A DNA stretch of 64,000 nt from Zelopaecilomyces penicillatus (Eukaryota; Ascomycota; Sordariomycetes; Hypocreales; Pseudodiploosporaceae). The position numbers and the translations under genes were made by a program. Of the stretch, positions 37,280 to 48,354 are shown one piece after another; the stretch's first letter is position 1; every line of letters begins with the position of its first letter. The stretch covers positions 248,001-312,000 of the forward strand of contig VCCP01000002.1 of assembly GCA_005765155.1 (NCBI GenBank), written 5' to 3'. The notes beneath the pieces are model-generated. The model made no database searches, was not told the DNA's origin, and saw only the letters and a program-made list of their open reading frames with translations.

Positions 37280-40200
37280 TTACACTCGTAACTCTTCAGC
37301 ACATATCCCCGGCATGTCAGTCATCGCTGTGGTCCTATCAATTGCCGCATCACACCCATGCTCTCGCTCTCGATTTTGCTCGCCTTCTCCATAGCTCCCT
37401 ACAGATCCACACGCATCTCTACCTGAACCAGTGACTTCAAAGGCATAATGCGCTTCCTCCGCCTGCAAGGCATACGTTGCCCAATCAACACATCCGGCAA
37501 ACTTGGCCTTGCCTGCTGTCTGCGCAGGCATGCCCTTAGCACTGCATTCCGCATGGTCGTAGCTTGCGCCCATGGACTTCATTGTGGCCCTGACCTCCTC
37601 CAGTGCCTGATCAGTGAATTCTGCACAATTTTTGGGTGTGGATATCAGACGATCAGCTTTGTAGGCAAACCGCGCCTGAACAGAGATGGCTGCAAAGTCT
37701 GCCTCATCAGCCGTCCAAGCGTAGTATGCTTCAGAGACAGGCCTCAAAGTTGACGAAAGCATATGGTGTTTGTGCATGCCAAAGTATTGTTCGTGGTTTC
37801 TCGAAAGCGGCCCGCCGCTCGCCGAGAGAGGTCCTTTTTGCCTTGACTTGGGCGGCTTGGGGGGTTTGACGATGTTCTTGTCGTTGCTGTTGGTATTTGG
37901 TAGCCTCAGCTCAGGTGTCTCTGCCACCACCTTCCATGGCATTGGAGCGGGCTCTCCATCTATAGCGAAGTACGGTTCGGGAGCAGTCCGACTCCATGTA
38001 TAGTTTTCCAGTTGGCCTTCTTGCGTGAACTCCTGGCCAAGGCCATCAATATTACCGATATACGCCGCGTCATTCTTTCCAGCATCAGCTCTGATATCCC
38101 TGTCCATGTCCATGAACCCCAATGAATTTTCAACGCTTACTCGGATCGTAGATATTGATTGTTTGATAGGCTGAGGCATCGGGCGCCTTGCCGACTGTAA
38201 AGAACAGCCTGATGCCTCCAGTGTTCCCTTTTTGCGACTCTTTGTAACCTTTTTTGGAGGCGGCTTTGTGGTTTTGCTATTCTTAGTGCACAACCTCTTA
38301 GGCGTATACTCCCGATCAAAGTCCGATTTAAGCCCATTACCTGCACGCTCAATGTCTTCGCTTTCCCTCGCGCGACTTGTCTGTCTGCGATTGCGTTTTG
38401 CCACAGGATTCTTGCTGCGGAATAGAGGCTCCGTCTTCAAGTATTTTGAGAATCGAGTGTCAAGGGCATTTCTCAGCTCCTGAGATGCCGAAGGGTTGAC
38501 TTGCACATTCGACTCGTCCCAGGGTCGCTTCAGGGCGGATTTCCCTCTGTCAATTGGGGCAACGGCAACTTTGTGCGGCTGGAAACCTTGTTTGAGTGCA
38601 GGCACACATGAAGAAGCATTGGTGCAAGTCTTAGCATCAATATGAGCACATTCGGCGTCAATCACTCCGGTTGGCTGTGATCCGACTGCTGCCCCTTGAA
38701 CTTGGCCATCAACACTGCTGGCAAATGAGGTAGTAGGACTTGGCGTTACGGTGCCAGTTCTTGAGCTTGCGCTTTGGCGAGAAGAAAGAAAACTATTTGT
38801 TCTGCTCAGATTGAGGCTGCTTGGTGTTCGTGACATGAGTGAGTTGTATCCAGCCGAGATGCCACCACTTACAGCCGCAGCAAGCTCAGGATGCTTGGTG
38901 GTTGCCCAGTCAAAGCCGAATGGAATATTGGCGTCTTTTACAGCTTGATTCTGCTGAAGGTGTTGATTAATGCTTCCATGAGTAAGTGAAGTCTGATTCC
39001 CATTAGGTTGCGTGACAGGGTTGGCAAGTAGAGGTAGTTGCCCTTGGTGAGCCTTTCCTTGCTGGGGTGTGGTAGGTGCAGCTTTATCTAACACTCCTTG
39101 CGGCGTGTACATAGTTGTCGCAGTATGATTCGTATTTCCCTGGCGCAAAAGGTTTGTGAGAGTATCAATGTCTGCTTTTCGCTGGTCTGCCGAGTTAAGA
39201 GCCGGCTTGAGCTGCAGGCAGAAAATGTTAGCACAGTCCAAAGACGCAAAAAGCTATGGTATTCGGTTTTGCTCCGCATTCGTGGTCACGAATGAGCCGG
39301 GGATAAACTTAGGAATTTGATCTGGGAAAAACCTTTGTAAAGCCAGACGTACCTGAAGAATATCCTGGTCCGTGGGGTGTGATCGTGGATTGGTGTCATG
39401 AACCGGTCCTGCTTGACACGAGGTAAGCGAGGAGGCAAAGACAGAAGCCGTAGGAGGCTCATCTCTGACTGACGAGTTGCCTGACTCCCTGGTTGCTGGC
39501 TTATCTACGAACATCTCGAGTGTGTCAGTATCAGAGCCCCAAGGATGACTTTCACCAGGGGCATGTGCGACGCTGGGTTCTTGGTCTTGTGGTGGTGAGG
39601 CTAGGTCGCTGGCACCTCGTCTCATCGTTACAAAAGCCGCATCCCTCGTCAAAGGTGCGTGAGATGCAGCAATAGGAGCTACCCATCGCTTCGCCCTCGC
39701 CGGTCCATCATTCATGTGCAGCCACCCGAGCTCCACAGCCTTCTTCAAGACATGGTAATCCAGACAATCTTTGAAAATGGGCCATTCCACCGCCAAATCC
39801 ACAAAGTCAGAACTGGTAATACCAAGCCATCCGTTCAGTTCTGCAGCGAATCGACCAAGCCCCTTGGCGTGCAGAAATGCGGAGCCCTTGATGATGTCGT
39901 CAAGCGAGATACGATCTGTAGGTAAAGCAGGTCGCCGACAGTGGATCAAATCTGCTACCAAGACACCTTCTCGTGCAGCTTGATAGAGAAGCTCTGTCCA
40001 CGGGAGGGCAGATACCTGTTCCTCGTAGGCCTGCCAAGCCTTGTATTCGTTGATGTATGCATCAAGAAACTCTTGTATTTGACGACGTGTAAGGCGAAGG
40101 AGCGTAACGGCGGCCTCTGAGAAGCAGTAGCTGGTGTTGAGTGTCTTTAGGACCACCCATCGCATACTCATGGGCAAATCATCCCATAGTGTACACAGAG

Positions 40201-40915
40201 GTTCAATAGGTTTGGACCGACCCCCTTGGAAGAACTGACCAACCGTAAAGTTATGGAAAGGGTGGGGGGCGTTTTGACCATCATGATCGTCGTCTGAGCT
40301 CCAGTCAATCATGTCTGGGTTGAATAGGAACTTGGCCGCCTCAATCTCTGCCGCTGTCATTGCGCAAGATTTCCTCTGGACCTGAGAGGCGCTATCGCTG
40401 GACGGGTTGCTCCTTGAGTCTTGGTCGATTCTCTCGCTGCGCTGAAGAGACGGTACGTTTGCCAAGTTATATGGCGCTTCAATCGCCTGTTAGTTTTACC
40501 TCAAGAGCATGTAATGTGTGTCGAACAGGAGAGAGTACAAACCTAAAGAATCAACTGTGGATGGATTGCCGGCTTCACCTGCAGCCTTTTCAGCACAAGG
40601 CGTCGCCATCTCCCCCATCTCCACATCACATCCGCTCCCTTTATTGTTTTCGCCATGACGGCCAACGGCATCGCCTGACTGGGCTTTCAGCTCCATCTGA
40701 AGAGATTCGCTCGGCCCCAGCTCAGGATGATTCAGCGGCAGCGAGGGAAATGCGCAAAGTCTCGCAAGGTCCTTGTTAAACTCCGTGTTTGGCGCCGCTA
40801 CGGCAACCCGGTCGAGGGGCTTCACCTCGGCCTCGTGGTATCGACCAGGGACTCGACGTGCAGATGAAGGGCGTAAGTTATGCGGATGAAGGCGATCTTC
40901 AGGCTCGCCAGCCAT
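37280..40915 (-). CDS. Hypothetical protein, 1142 aa
   Basis: Not recognised. Three minus-strand exons, 40543-40915, 39353-40476 and 37280-39211, join in frame. The second intron is a clear GT-AG. The first (40477-40542) uses donor GTTTGT and acceptor TTGAAG; the nearer AACAG acceptor would give a stop, so it was not used. Start MAGEPEDR at 40915; an ATG five codons upstream (40930) is possible. The N-terminal part is disordered. A more ordered, helix-rich region (roughly residues 160-320) has conserved-looking aromatic and Leu positions (for example LPMSMRWVVLKTL, LTRRQIQEFLDAYI, GWLGITSSDF). The C-terminal half is Ser/Lys/Pro-rich with basic patches such as KRNRRQTSRAR and PPPKKVTKSRKK that could be nuclear-localisation signals; nuclear role is inference. 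No enzyme motif is visible. Confidence 0.85.
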
Positions 40916-42319
40916 AGTAAACGTTTCCAAAACCCCCTCAAAAGTCCAAAGATAAAAGAGACCCGCGCGGCCTCCTTGGTGCAGCCTGACTAAAAGTCAT
41001 CTGCTTTGCCACCAGAGCTCACGTCACAAGAGAAAAGTGTTGGTTGCTCTTGTTGTTTCCCCTCCCTGCGCGCCTCTAAGGCACACACGCAACTAAACAA
41101 TGCGTAACGTACGAAGGCCTCTGAAGTGGTGGACACAAAACGAAGAGACACCAGTTGGGTGACTGCGCGTTGGCTCGCTGTGAAACGGTAGGTGGGTGGG
41201 GAGGGAGGACGAGATTCGCTGGGTTGCGGGTTTGGGTGAAGGCGTGGCAATGGGTTTGCTGTTTTTCCGAGTGAGGTAACGCGAGAGGGAAAAGAGGCAG
41301 TTCAAAGAAGGGCTACGCCGTTGTTTTGGAGGAATGTCGCGCGTTCACCGGCGTGAAGCGGTGTTGGGAGGAAGTAGTCAGGAGGCAGGCACACCGAGGT
41401 TGTTGCCAGGTTGATGGTAGAGAGCCGAATAGGGGTGGATAGAAGCCACTGAGCTCACGCTCTAGGATAAAAGTAAGCAACTCTTCGAAGACACACACCT
41501 CAAGCGGCAGTAAATAAGAATTGCACGTACGTTTGTTCTCTCAATCAATGCATCAAGACCAGAACACGATGTTGATCGATGAGTTGGGGACGGAGTGGCT
41601 TGTCGGCAGAATTGGCCACAAGCTATTGTTATACAGGAGAAACGAATGAAATATAATAAACACACAGACAGTCAACAGGGTTGCTAACGATGATGATGAT
41701 AATGAAGGAGAAGAGGGCTGGAGAGAGATGGAGGGAGCGTGATGCAAACGCGGAAGTCGAGAGTAGGAAGCTTGGCTGGGCTGTGGGTGATCGTCTGTCC
41801 ACGCGTCACCGTGAAGGCAAAAGTGAGGTCCATCTGAACAGACAACATCCAGACACGTCTCGCGTTCCGCTATCTGGCTCACGGCCGGCTCTCGCGTTTG
41901 GATGCGCATGTCCAGACAGCTGTTGCCGCTTGTCGAAGCTGTCCGCCAGCTGGAACCACCGGCTTCACCAAGGTACATCTACATCATCAGTAGAGGAACC
42001 TCAGGTAATATCAGACTCTCATGTTGTTGCCGGCAGCGACAAATCAGATATATTCACATATGGGGTATCTGAGTAAAGCAACAGACCTTGGCACCTGTAT
42101 TGCCCCTGAAACGCCTGTCTAGTCAACCAAAGACCGAGGGCCCCCCTTTCCGTGTAAAATGCTACAATGCCATATTCCCCCAACTCCCTGTGCTGCAATA
42201 CCGAAATCATTGATGTGGTTATACAGACCATCCGTTAGAAAATGTACAAAAAAAGGAAATAAAGGAGCCGTCCAGCCCACGACATCTTGCCAAGAGCTGT
42301 CCATCTCTCCATCTCACAG
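40916..42319. other. Intergenic region, about 1.4 kb
   Basis: Upstream of the minus-strand gene starting at 40915 and downstream of the phosphatase-like gene ending at 42320. No gene supportable; open frames up to about 140 codons overlap each other on both strands and lack domains. It probably holds the promoter and 5' UTR of the hypothetical gene. Confidence 0.6.
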
Positions 42320-43300
42320 CTATTTAGACAAGAATGGCACAAAGACTTCTCGCCCGGTAAACCGGTCCCGATCAGTCGCAAAGGAGTCCGCTTCCCCCGT
42401 TGCCTCTTGCTCATAATCCATCATGTCGTCCAAACCGCGCTTGGACTCGGTCCTGCCCTGGAAGCCGTTTCCCAGGGTGTTGGACTCCAGGTTCAGAGCC
42501 ACTGCCGACTGAGCCTTGAGAAGATCATCCCACGTTTGCAACGTACGCTTGAGGCTCTCATCAAAGGAACAGCAGAAGCGCTGGACATTGACAAACTGCA
42601 GGATCCCAACCATGTCCTTGCTGAACAATGCCATGATGTACGCCACAGCCACGGCGGCCGAGCGGTCGTTACCAGTCTCACATGTTATCAGCACCTTTCC
42701 ATGTCGAAAGGCGTCTGGTTCGCCCACGAGACGCTGGGCATCATTCCGGCTGGATACCTGCGAGTCGAATACCTGCAGCATGTGATTGTTGATGATACGG
42801 GTCATTGCGGGAAGATTGCTGGTGATGAGATGCGAAGACTCGATATTGATGTAGTGAGATTCAATACCGAGGGCAGCACAGGCCTTGTCGACGCTGAGCA
42901 TGCCCCTAGTCGCCAGGCGGGCGTCTCGAGCGACGATGATCATGGTGATGCCCTCTCGCTGCAAGAAGTCATGGTCGCGCACGACGCTCGTGGGGCCAAG
43001 GTAGAGAAAGTCGAGGATCTGCTGCGCATTGCGCCGCTGGTCGTAGGCCCACGTAGCAGCCCTGTCAATAGCCACCTGGGTTTTGTTACGTGTGATGATC
43101 AGGAAGTCTTGGCTGGAGAGCTGGCATGCGTTGACGCTGTTGTAGTCTGGGCGGAGCTCGAAAGGCGTCTCTACTGCGTTTTTCCGCTGAGCCACAGGGA
43201 CGTAAATAAAGGGCGGGCTGGGTGGCCGCGAGTAGTACGGAGCAGCCAGGTGCGTGTCCTTGCTGATTGAAGGCTCGTTTGATACCACGGAGGGATCCAT
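42320..43300 (-). CDS. Dual-specificity phosphatase-like protein, 326 aa
   Basis: Single-exon gene, ATG at 43300. The central region has the fold of small dual-specificity (DUSP/STYX-like) phosphatases: an entry segment QILDFLYLGPTSVVRDHDFL (typical of DUSP starts), a substrate-side segment (GITMIIVARD), and the P-loop C207-E-T-G-N-D-R213-S followed by a hydrophobic helix (AAVAVAYIMALF). The cysteine and arginine of C-x5-R are kept, but the residue before the cysteine is Thr rather than the usual His, so activity may be low or the protein may act as a phosphopeptide-binding adaptor. N- and C-terminal ends are disordered. The name of the family member (fungal FMI1-type) is a weak inference. 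A long open frame on the opposite strand is a shadow. Confidence 0.8.
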   Translation of the reverse strand: MDPSVVSNEPSISKDTHLAAPYYSRPPSPPFIYVPVAQRKNAVETPFELRPDYNSVNACQLSSQDFLIITRNKTQVAIDRAATWAYDQRRNAQQILDFLYLGPTSVVRDHDFLQREGITMIIVARDARLATRGMLSVDKACAALGIESHYINIESSHLITSNLPAMTRIINNHMLQVFDSQVSSRNDAQRLVGEPDAFRHGKVLITCETGNDRSAAVAVAYIMALFSKDMVGILQFVNVQRFCCSFDESLKRTLQTWDDLLKAQSAVALNLESNTLGNGFQGRTESKRGLDDMMDYEQEATGEADSFATDRDRFTGREVFVPFLSK

Positions 43301-44558
43301 GATATCAATGCGATGGCACGATGGCGCGAGAGGAGATGCAATATCGAGCTTTGGGGTGTTGCGGCGCGTCGTGCGCGTGCTCTCGAGTGTTCTTCAAGTG
43401 CTTGGCTCGTGTGTGCTAGTGGAAGAAGCTTCAGGCTTGCTTGGTTATTTATTTAGTATGATTTCCGCCCAAAATGCTGCTTGGGCTCGAGAGCAATGTG
43501 AATGAAGAGACGAAAGTGAGGTTAAGAAAGAAAGTCGGATGGTTGCCTGCATTCCTTGTTATCGCTTTTGCCAGTGCTTGCCAGTGCTTGCTGCTAGGTA
43601 ATTAACATATAATACCCACTGGACTCCGGAGTCGGCTGCTGTTCCAGTGGAGGGCTAACTTGAGCCTTGTCCCTGCCTTGGCGGCCATTTAGGCATTCAC
43701 TCAGGGGAAAGTGAGGAAAGGCCGTCTGTCGGGCAGTCTTGGCTGAGCTTGGATAGTGGACAACGCGAACCGCTGAAGTCCAGTGGAGACGCTGTCAGTG
43801 GTGCGCCGCAGTCAGCTGGCGGGGCATTGGAATTGGGGCTGACAGGGAGGCTTTGTGCCAATACTAGCCTCTAAATAAGGGTGCCGATTCTGGACATGTA
43901 ATTTACACATGAGCCAATGGAGACCTCTATGCTATCCCAAACAAGCCCAAGATAGAGTTGGCACTATTAGCAGCACTACTGCAACAGACAGGCGCACTTT
44001 AACGCTGATTCCGACTCCCGGGCTCTTTTATTCCCCAATCGCCTCACCTGAAGAAATATCTAGCAACAACTATAGTGCATGAACAGTTACAGAGCTGCTA
44101 GCAGATATTGCATTTGTTGAGTGACTACTGGACTGTGGCGGAGTGATAGCTGAATATAGTGGGGGTGGCTGACTTGCAGTAAACACATCTTGGCAGTGGC
44201 CTCCTCGGTTCGCACGAACAATGCCGAGTGGTTGATGTTCTGTTAGGTCTATTGCATTCTACTCATCCAAGGCACCTACAGTAATTGTATAAAATCACTT
44301 GAATCCTAATACCATAGTTGTTCTTTAAATCGTAGTAAATGACTTAAAAACCGTTTAAATAAACGGTCGCTCACCCTTCTTCACTTCACGGAACACAACC
44401 ACAGCCCCTCCACGGCCCACCCAACCCACCTCGCCAAAACCCAAGTGAAGCGAACCCCACACCCACCCACACGCATTCACCATCACTTTATAATGATAAT
44501 TAACTTCCTCCACCTCAACCAAGGCGAGCCGTCTTGGGAGCTCAATCGGCGCTAACCC
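43301..44558. other. Intergenic region, about 1.26 kb
   Basis: Lies between the phosphatase-like gene (its upstream side) and the tRNA. No supportable gene. A 10-base word (tgccagtgct) is directly doubled at 43570-43592, and just before the tRNA the segment gagctcaatcgg near 44538-44549 repeats part of the tRNA D-arm. Confidence 0.6.
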
Positions 44559-44656
44559 GCCCGGTTAGCTCAATCGGTAGAGCGTGAGACTCTTAAGCTT
44601 CACAGTTCTGATGTTGCGATATCTCAAGGTTGCGGGTTCGACCCCCGCATTGGGCT
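44559..44656 (+). tRNA. tRNA-Lys(CUU) with intron
   Basis: The mature sequence folds as a cloverleaf: acceptor 5' GCCCGGT pairs with 3' ATTGGGC, the D-arm is TAGCTCAATCGGTAGAGC, the anticodon arm is TGAGA-CTCTTAA-TCTCA, and the T-arm is TGCGGGTTCGACCCCCGCA. The anticodon is CTT, hence lysine. An intron of about 25 bases interrupts the anticodon loop one base after the anticodon, the normal place for eukaryotic nuclear tRNA introns. CCA is not encoded, as expected. TTTT at the 3' end is a pol III stop. Confidence 0.95.
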
Positions 44657-44659
44657 TTT
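44656..44659 (+). terminator. Pol III terminator after tRNA-Lys
   Basis: Run of four T starting at the discriminator base of the tRNA, followed by C; a minimal RNA polymerase III termination signal. Confidence 0.6.
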
Positions 44660-45069
44660 CCTATAAATCGCCAGATTGAGATACCAAGGCGGTTCATTTT
44701 TTGGGGCTTTTTTCTATTTCATTCCCCTTATTTATCCATCTTTCTTCACTACTTCTCCAAACTAAACGAACCTACTTGATTCATGGTATCATAAGATTTC
44801 TTTTTTTAACAAAAGCCCGTGTATATAATAAGACAATCAATCGCTTTCACCCTTTTACCAAGCCTGCTACATACAATGACGTACAGCGCGAATTGACATC
44901 CTTTTATTTTGCCAAGTCAACAGTTCCACCCATCTTCAATTATACAACAAACGCCCGTTTTTGGCAGCAACTTTGAGAACCCCATATACGCATGCCAGCT
45001 ATGCAAAATACCAAAGTAATCGACAAACAAAGAATAGCGACAAAATTGTCGAGTAAAAAATAAACATCT
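44660..45069. other. Intergenic region, about 0.4 kb
   Basis: AT-rich 3' flank of the tRNA and of the minus-strand MAD1 gene. No supportable gene; the 91-codon open frame here lacks domain or splice support. Confidence 0.6.
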
Positions 45070-47481
45070 TCAAGGCTTACTAGGATCCCTCGAATATTCC
45101 TCATAAAACTCCAACGTCAACGCCGCCAAAAACCCCGGAATACACCCCTTCTCCCTCACCCAATACCCAATCTGATCCCCAATCCTCATCGCAAACGCAC
45201 TCTTCGGCCCCCCCCCAACCTTCATCGTGCCGCGCTCCCCATCAAACACAATCGAATTCTCATTCTCGTCCGTCTGCGACGGGTAAAACGTGCTCTCGAC
45301 GCGCATTTTCCCGTTGGGGATAAAAGTCACGGTCCAGCCGAGGGTGGAGAAGATGGCTTCTTTGAATTCTTGGGATTTGGCGCCCCAGACTTCTTTGAGG
45401 CGGCGGGATGATTTTTGGGCGGATGCGGTTTCGGCTTTGGCGGCGGCGATTTCGCGCTCCATGGCGCCGAGGACCGAAGTTGGGATGCAGGGAATTGAGG
45501 CGGAGGAGGAGGAAGAGGGGTTTTGGGCGCGTAGGCTGGCGAGTAAATCTTTGTTTTCTTTTTGTAGAGCGTCGAGTGTAGACTGCTTGATCGCTTCGTG
45601 GTCTGAGGTAGGGTTTGATCGTAAACTAAGAACACGCGTCTGCGTCTGCTGTTTCGCAGCCGATAGTTGCTCATGGCTTGCTGACAGATCCTTCTGTAAC
45701 AGCGCCGTCTTGGTCTGCATGTTCGCCAGCTCCTCCTGAAGCTTGCGGTTCTTGCGTGTGAGCTGGCCCATCTGTTCTTGAATCGCATCGTCCTCATAGC
45801 GACTCCGCTTGTTGTTAACGGGGGTTTGTGGGGGTGCTGGTGCAGCAGTCGAAGGATCCTGTGATGAAAGCTCAGTGTGTAAGTTTTGAACCTCGATTTT
45901 GTAATTGTCCACCAAGTCTTCTAGTTCTTGAACCCGAGCAACACGAGTCTCGTCAAACTGGTCAGGCTGCATGGTGTGCTCTTCCGTGTCAAACGTCTTG
46001 ATCTGTGCGCGCAAGTATTCGACTTCTTTCAAGGCCAGCGCACGCTGTCGTTCCAATCGCACTCGGACTTTATCGACGTTGACAGCCTGACTGGAACTTG
46101 CAGCGACCTCAACCTGCTCCTTGAGACTCGTCTTCTCCTCTTCAAGAGACTGAACCCTGGAGCTGAGGGTCGTTGCTTCGGCCTGGGCAGCTCCAAGTTG
46201 CTCAACATATGAAGCCGTGGTCAGCCGTTCTTGAACCAGAGCGCGCGCTAGCTGCTCAGGAGACTCAAACTCAAGACCACCAGTCTCTGCTGAGTTTCTC
46301 TCGAGATATGAGGACCAAGCCAAACGCTCATCCTCTAGACGCTGTCGTTGCATTCTCGCTTCGGAAAGCTCCACCTCTAGCTTTTCGCTGGACTCTAGCT
46401 TGCGCTGAAGTGTTCGCTTCTCTTCTTCAACGATTTCAACGGCCTTGTTCACTGCTCGCAAATGCTTCAACTCTGATAGCTGTTCGCGATTTGTTGCTTC
46501 CAGAGCGCGAATGTGCTGAACCTGTTCCGATAACTCGTGCTTGATAATCTTCATTGTTTCCGCGTCACCACTCTGGGCCTTGAACCTCAGTACGTCAGCC
46601 TCCAACTCTGAGATCAGATTATCCTTTTCTGAAAGTTGATCTTGGTACTGCTGCAACATGGCATCTCTATCCTGGCTCTCCTGCTCCATCTCCTGGACCG
46701 ACCTCTGAGCCGCTGCCAGCTGAATCTGCATGTCGTTGGCTTTCTTGTCTGCTATTCTCGCGGCCTCATCCTTGGCGCTTGATAGATCTTCGAGCTGTTC
46801 TCGTAGTAGACGGGCTTCATCGTCTGCCGAACGTGCCTTGGATTCCAAGGTCCTCCTATCCTGCTCAGCTGCTTCCTTAAGCTCTTCCATCTCTCTTTTT
46901 ACCGATTCCAACTTGCTCGCAGCCTTGACCTGTTCTGCCTCGGCAGCTTGCCTCTGCAGTGCTTCTTCCTGCTCACGTCGCCGAGCCTGCTCCATCTTGT
47001 TGCTTTGCTGGGACATGGCGATTTCCTTCTCCTGGTCGGCAGTCTGCATACGATATTGTAAAGTGCCAATTTCGGCCTTGAGGGCCTCAATCTGTTTGCG
47101 ATATTTTTCATATTCGTCGGCATCGGGCGGCGCCATGTTTTCCTTAGAACTTTCGCGAGAACCCGGACGGACAGATTCAGCAACATGGCTCTGTCGTGAA
47201 GGAGGTCGTTGATTATTGGCCTCGGCTCCGGTGAAGATGTTGTAGCTGGGCTGTGTTGTGCGAATAGCTGAGGACTAGCCAAGAGAATAAAGGTTAGACC
47301 AGATCTTTATACATGTAAACTTGCTTGGAGTCGGCCTTCAATGTTGACTTACTCGAGAGTCACGGACAGAGGTCTGGGGTCGCGAGGCGGTCGAGCTGTT
47401 GTTACCTCCGCGCATTCTACTTGTTAGGGAGTTGCCCCGGCTCGCCGGACCATCCCTATCCTGCGACGCGTTTCTCCGCAT
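45070..47481 (-). CDS. mad1: Spindle assembly checkpoint protein MAD1, 777 aa
   Basis: Kinetochore/nuclear-pore coiled-coil protein that recruits MAD2 and delays anaphase until chromosomes are attached. Two exons, 47353-47481 and 45070-47274, joined by a GT-AG intron (47275-47352). The N-terminal segment has the fungal QPSYNIFTG motif; residues about 90-560 are near-continuous heptad coiled coil rich in Glu, Gln, Lys and Leu. RVLSLRSNP near residue 588 matches the MAD2-interaction motif, and the C-terminal globular domain (about 690-777) starts after the RLKEVW segment that corresponds to the BUB1-binding RLK motif. Start ATG at 47481 is preferred; an in-frame ATG at 47583 would add 34 residues and cannot be excluded. 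Divergent from TAM41, about 0.87 kb apart. Confidence 0.92.
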
Positions 47482-48354
47482 CCTAAAGTTGACTGCTGGA
47501 CCAGCGACTGAGAAAAGTGTACCCGGTTGACGATGCTTCCAAGCACGCGTCGCAGCGTCTCGAGGAGCATTCACGAGAATCACGTGATGTTGAAATCAAC
47601 ACAGAGAGTCGAAGAAGAGATGCAAAACAACACCGGTTGATTGTTTTGTAGTGCGCCAACTATCCAATTGAAGATGTGTATTTACTCAAAGACGTGGTAT
47701 GCTAATTGGCAGCTTGAGATGGCCGAGGGCGAAGCGCAAAGCTTGCACGTTGACCCATCACCGAGGATTAGGTGAGCCTGGGCAGCTATGGATGAGAAGC
47801 CTGCCTGACAGTCGCTTGAGGTGAATGTGACCCGAGGTTGGAGCTCTCAAAGCAGACCAATTGCACCTGGAACAACAAGAGTAAGCTTAACCGCAAGCGA
47901 GTTGCAGATCTCAGCTGTTTTTACATGACTTCCCCAAGAAGCCTTCTCTCCGAGCACTGTGACGTTGCAACTGGAGCTGTTTTTTCGCAGAATGACGCAG
48001 TTCCGGCTGCAGCATTCCCGTGACCTACCCCTGTCGCGGAAGCTCCAAGGAGCAAACAGGCTTTTATTAACGAGGGTTATTAATTAGGCGACGACAACAA
48101 CAACGTTGACAACCACCCAGCAGTCAGAAAGACCCGATTTATACCCAATGCGTTGCTCCATCTAATCGAGCCTGAGCTTGTCAGAGGGTCGTATATCTGC
48201 ACCAGAAACCTCTCTACCATATGGATTCGACATCACGGAACCCTGCCCGAGGCCTGCGCCGCTAGCTCCCCAGCTCCCCAGCTCCCCAGCTCCATCCAAA
48301 CCGATCAACGAATTCTCCTCTCTGCCAGCTCCGAATCAGCCGTAACTCGCCGCC
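47482..48354. promoter_or_regulatory. Divergent intergenic region of MAD1 and TAM41
   Basis: About 0.87 kb between two divergently transcribed housekeeping genes, so it should hold both promoters. Contains a tandem AGCTCCCC repeat (48268-48296) shortly before TAM41. The part nearest 47583 may be coding if MAD1 starts upstream. Confidence 0.6.
48268..48296. repeat. (AGCTCCCC)n tandem repeat
   Basis: Three and a half 8-9 base units about 60-85 bases before the TAM41 start; likely in its 5' UTR or core promoter. Confidence 0.8.

Noticed and set aside
42287..43270. Open frame of 327 codons on the plus strand
   Set aside because: Exact antisense of the phosphatase-like gene, which has a recognisable P-loop; the plus-strand product has no family features.
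44538..44557. A second tRNA upstream of tRNA-Lys
   Set aside because: Only the D-arm word is present; no anticodon arm, T-arm or acceptor pairing.
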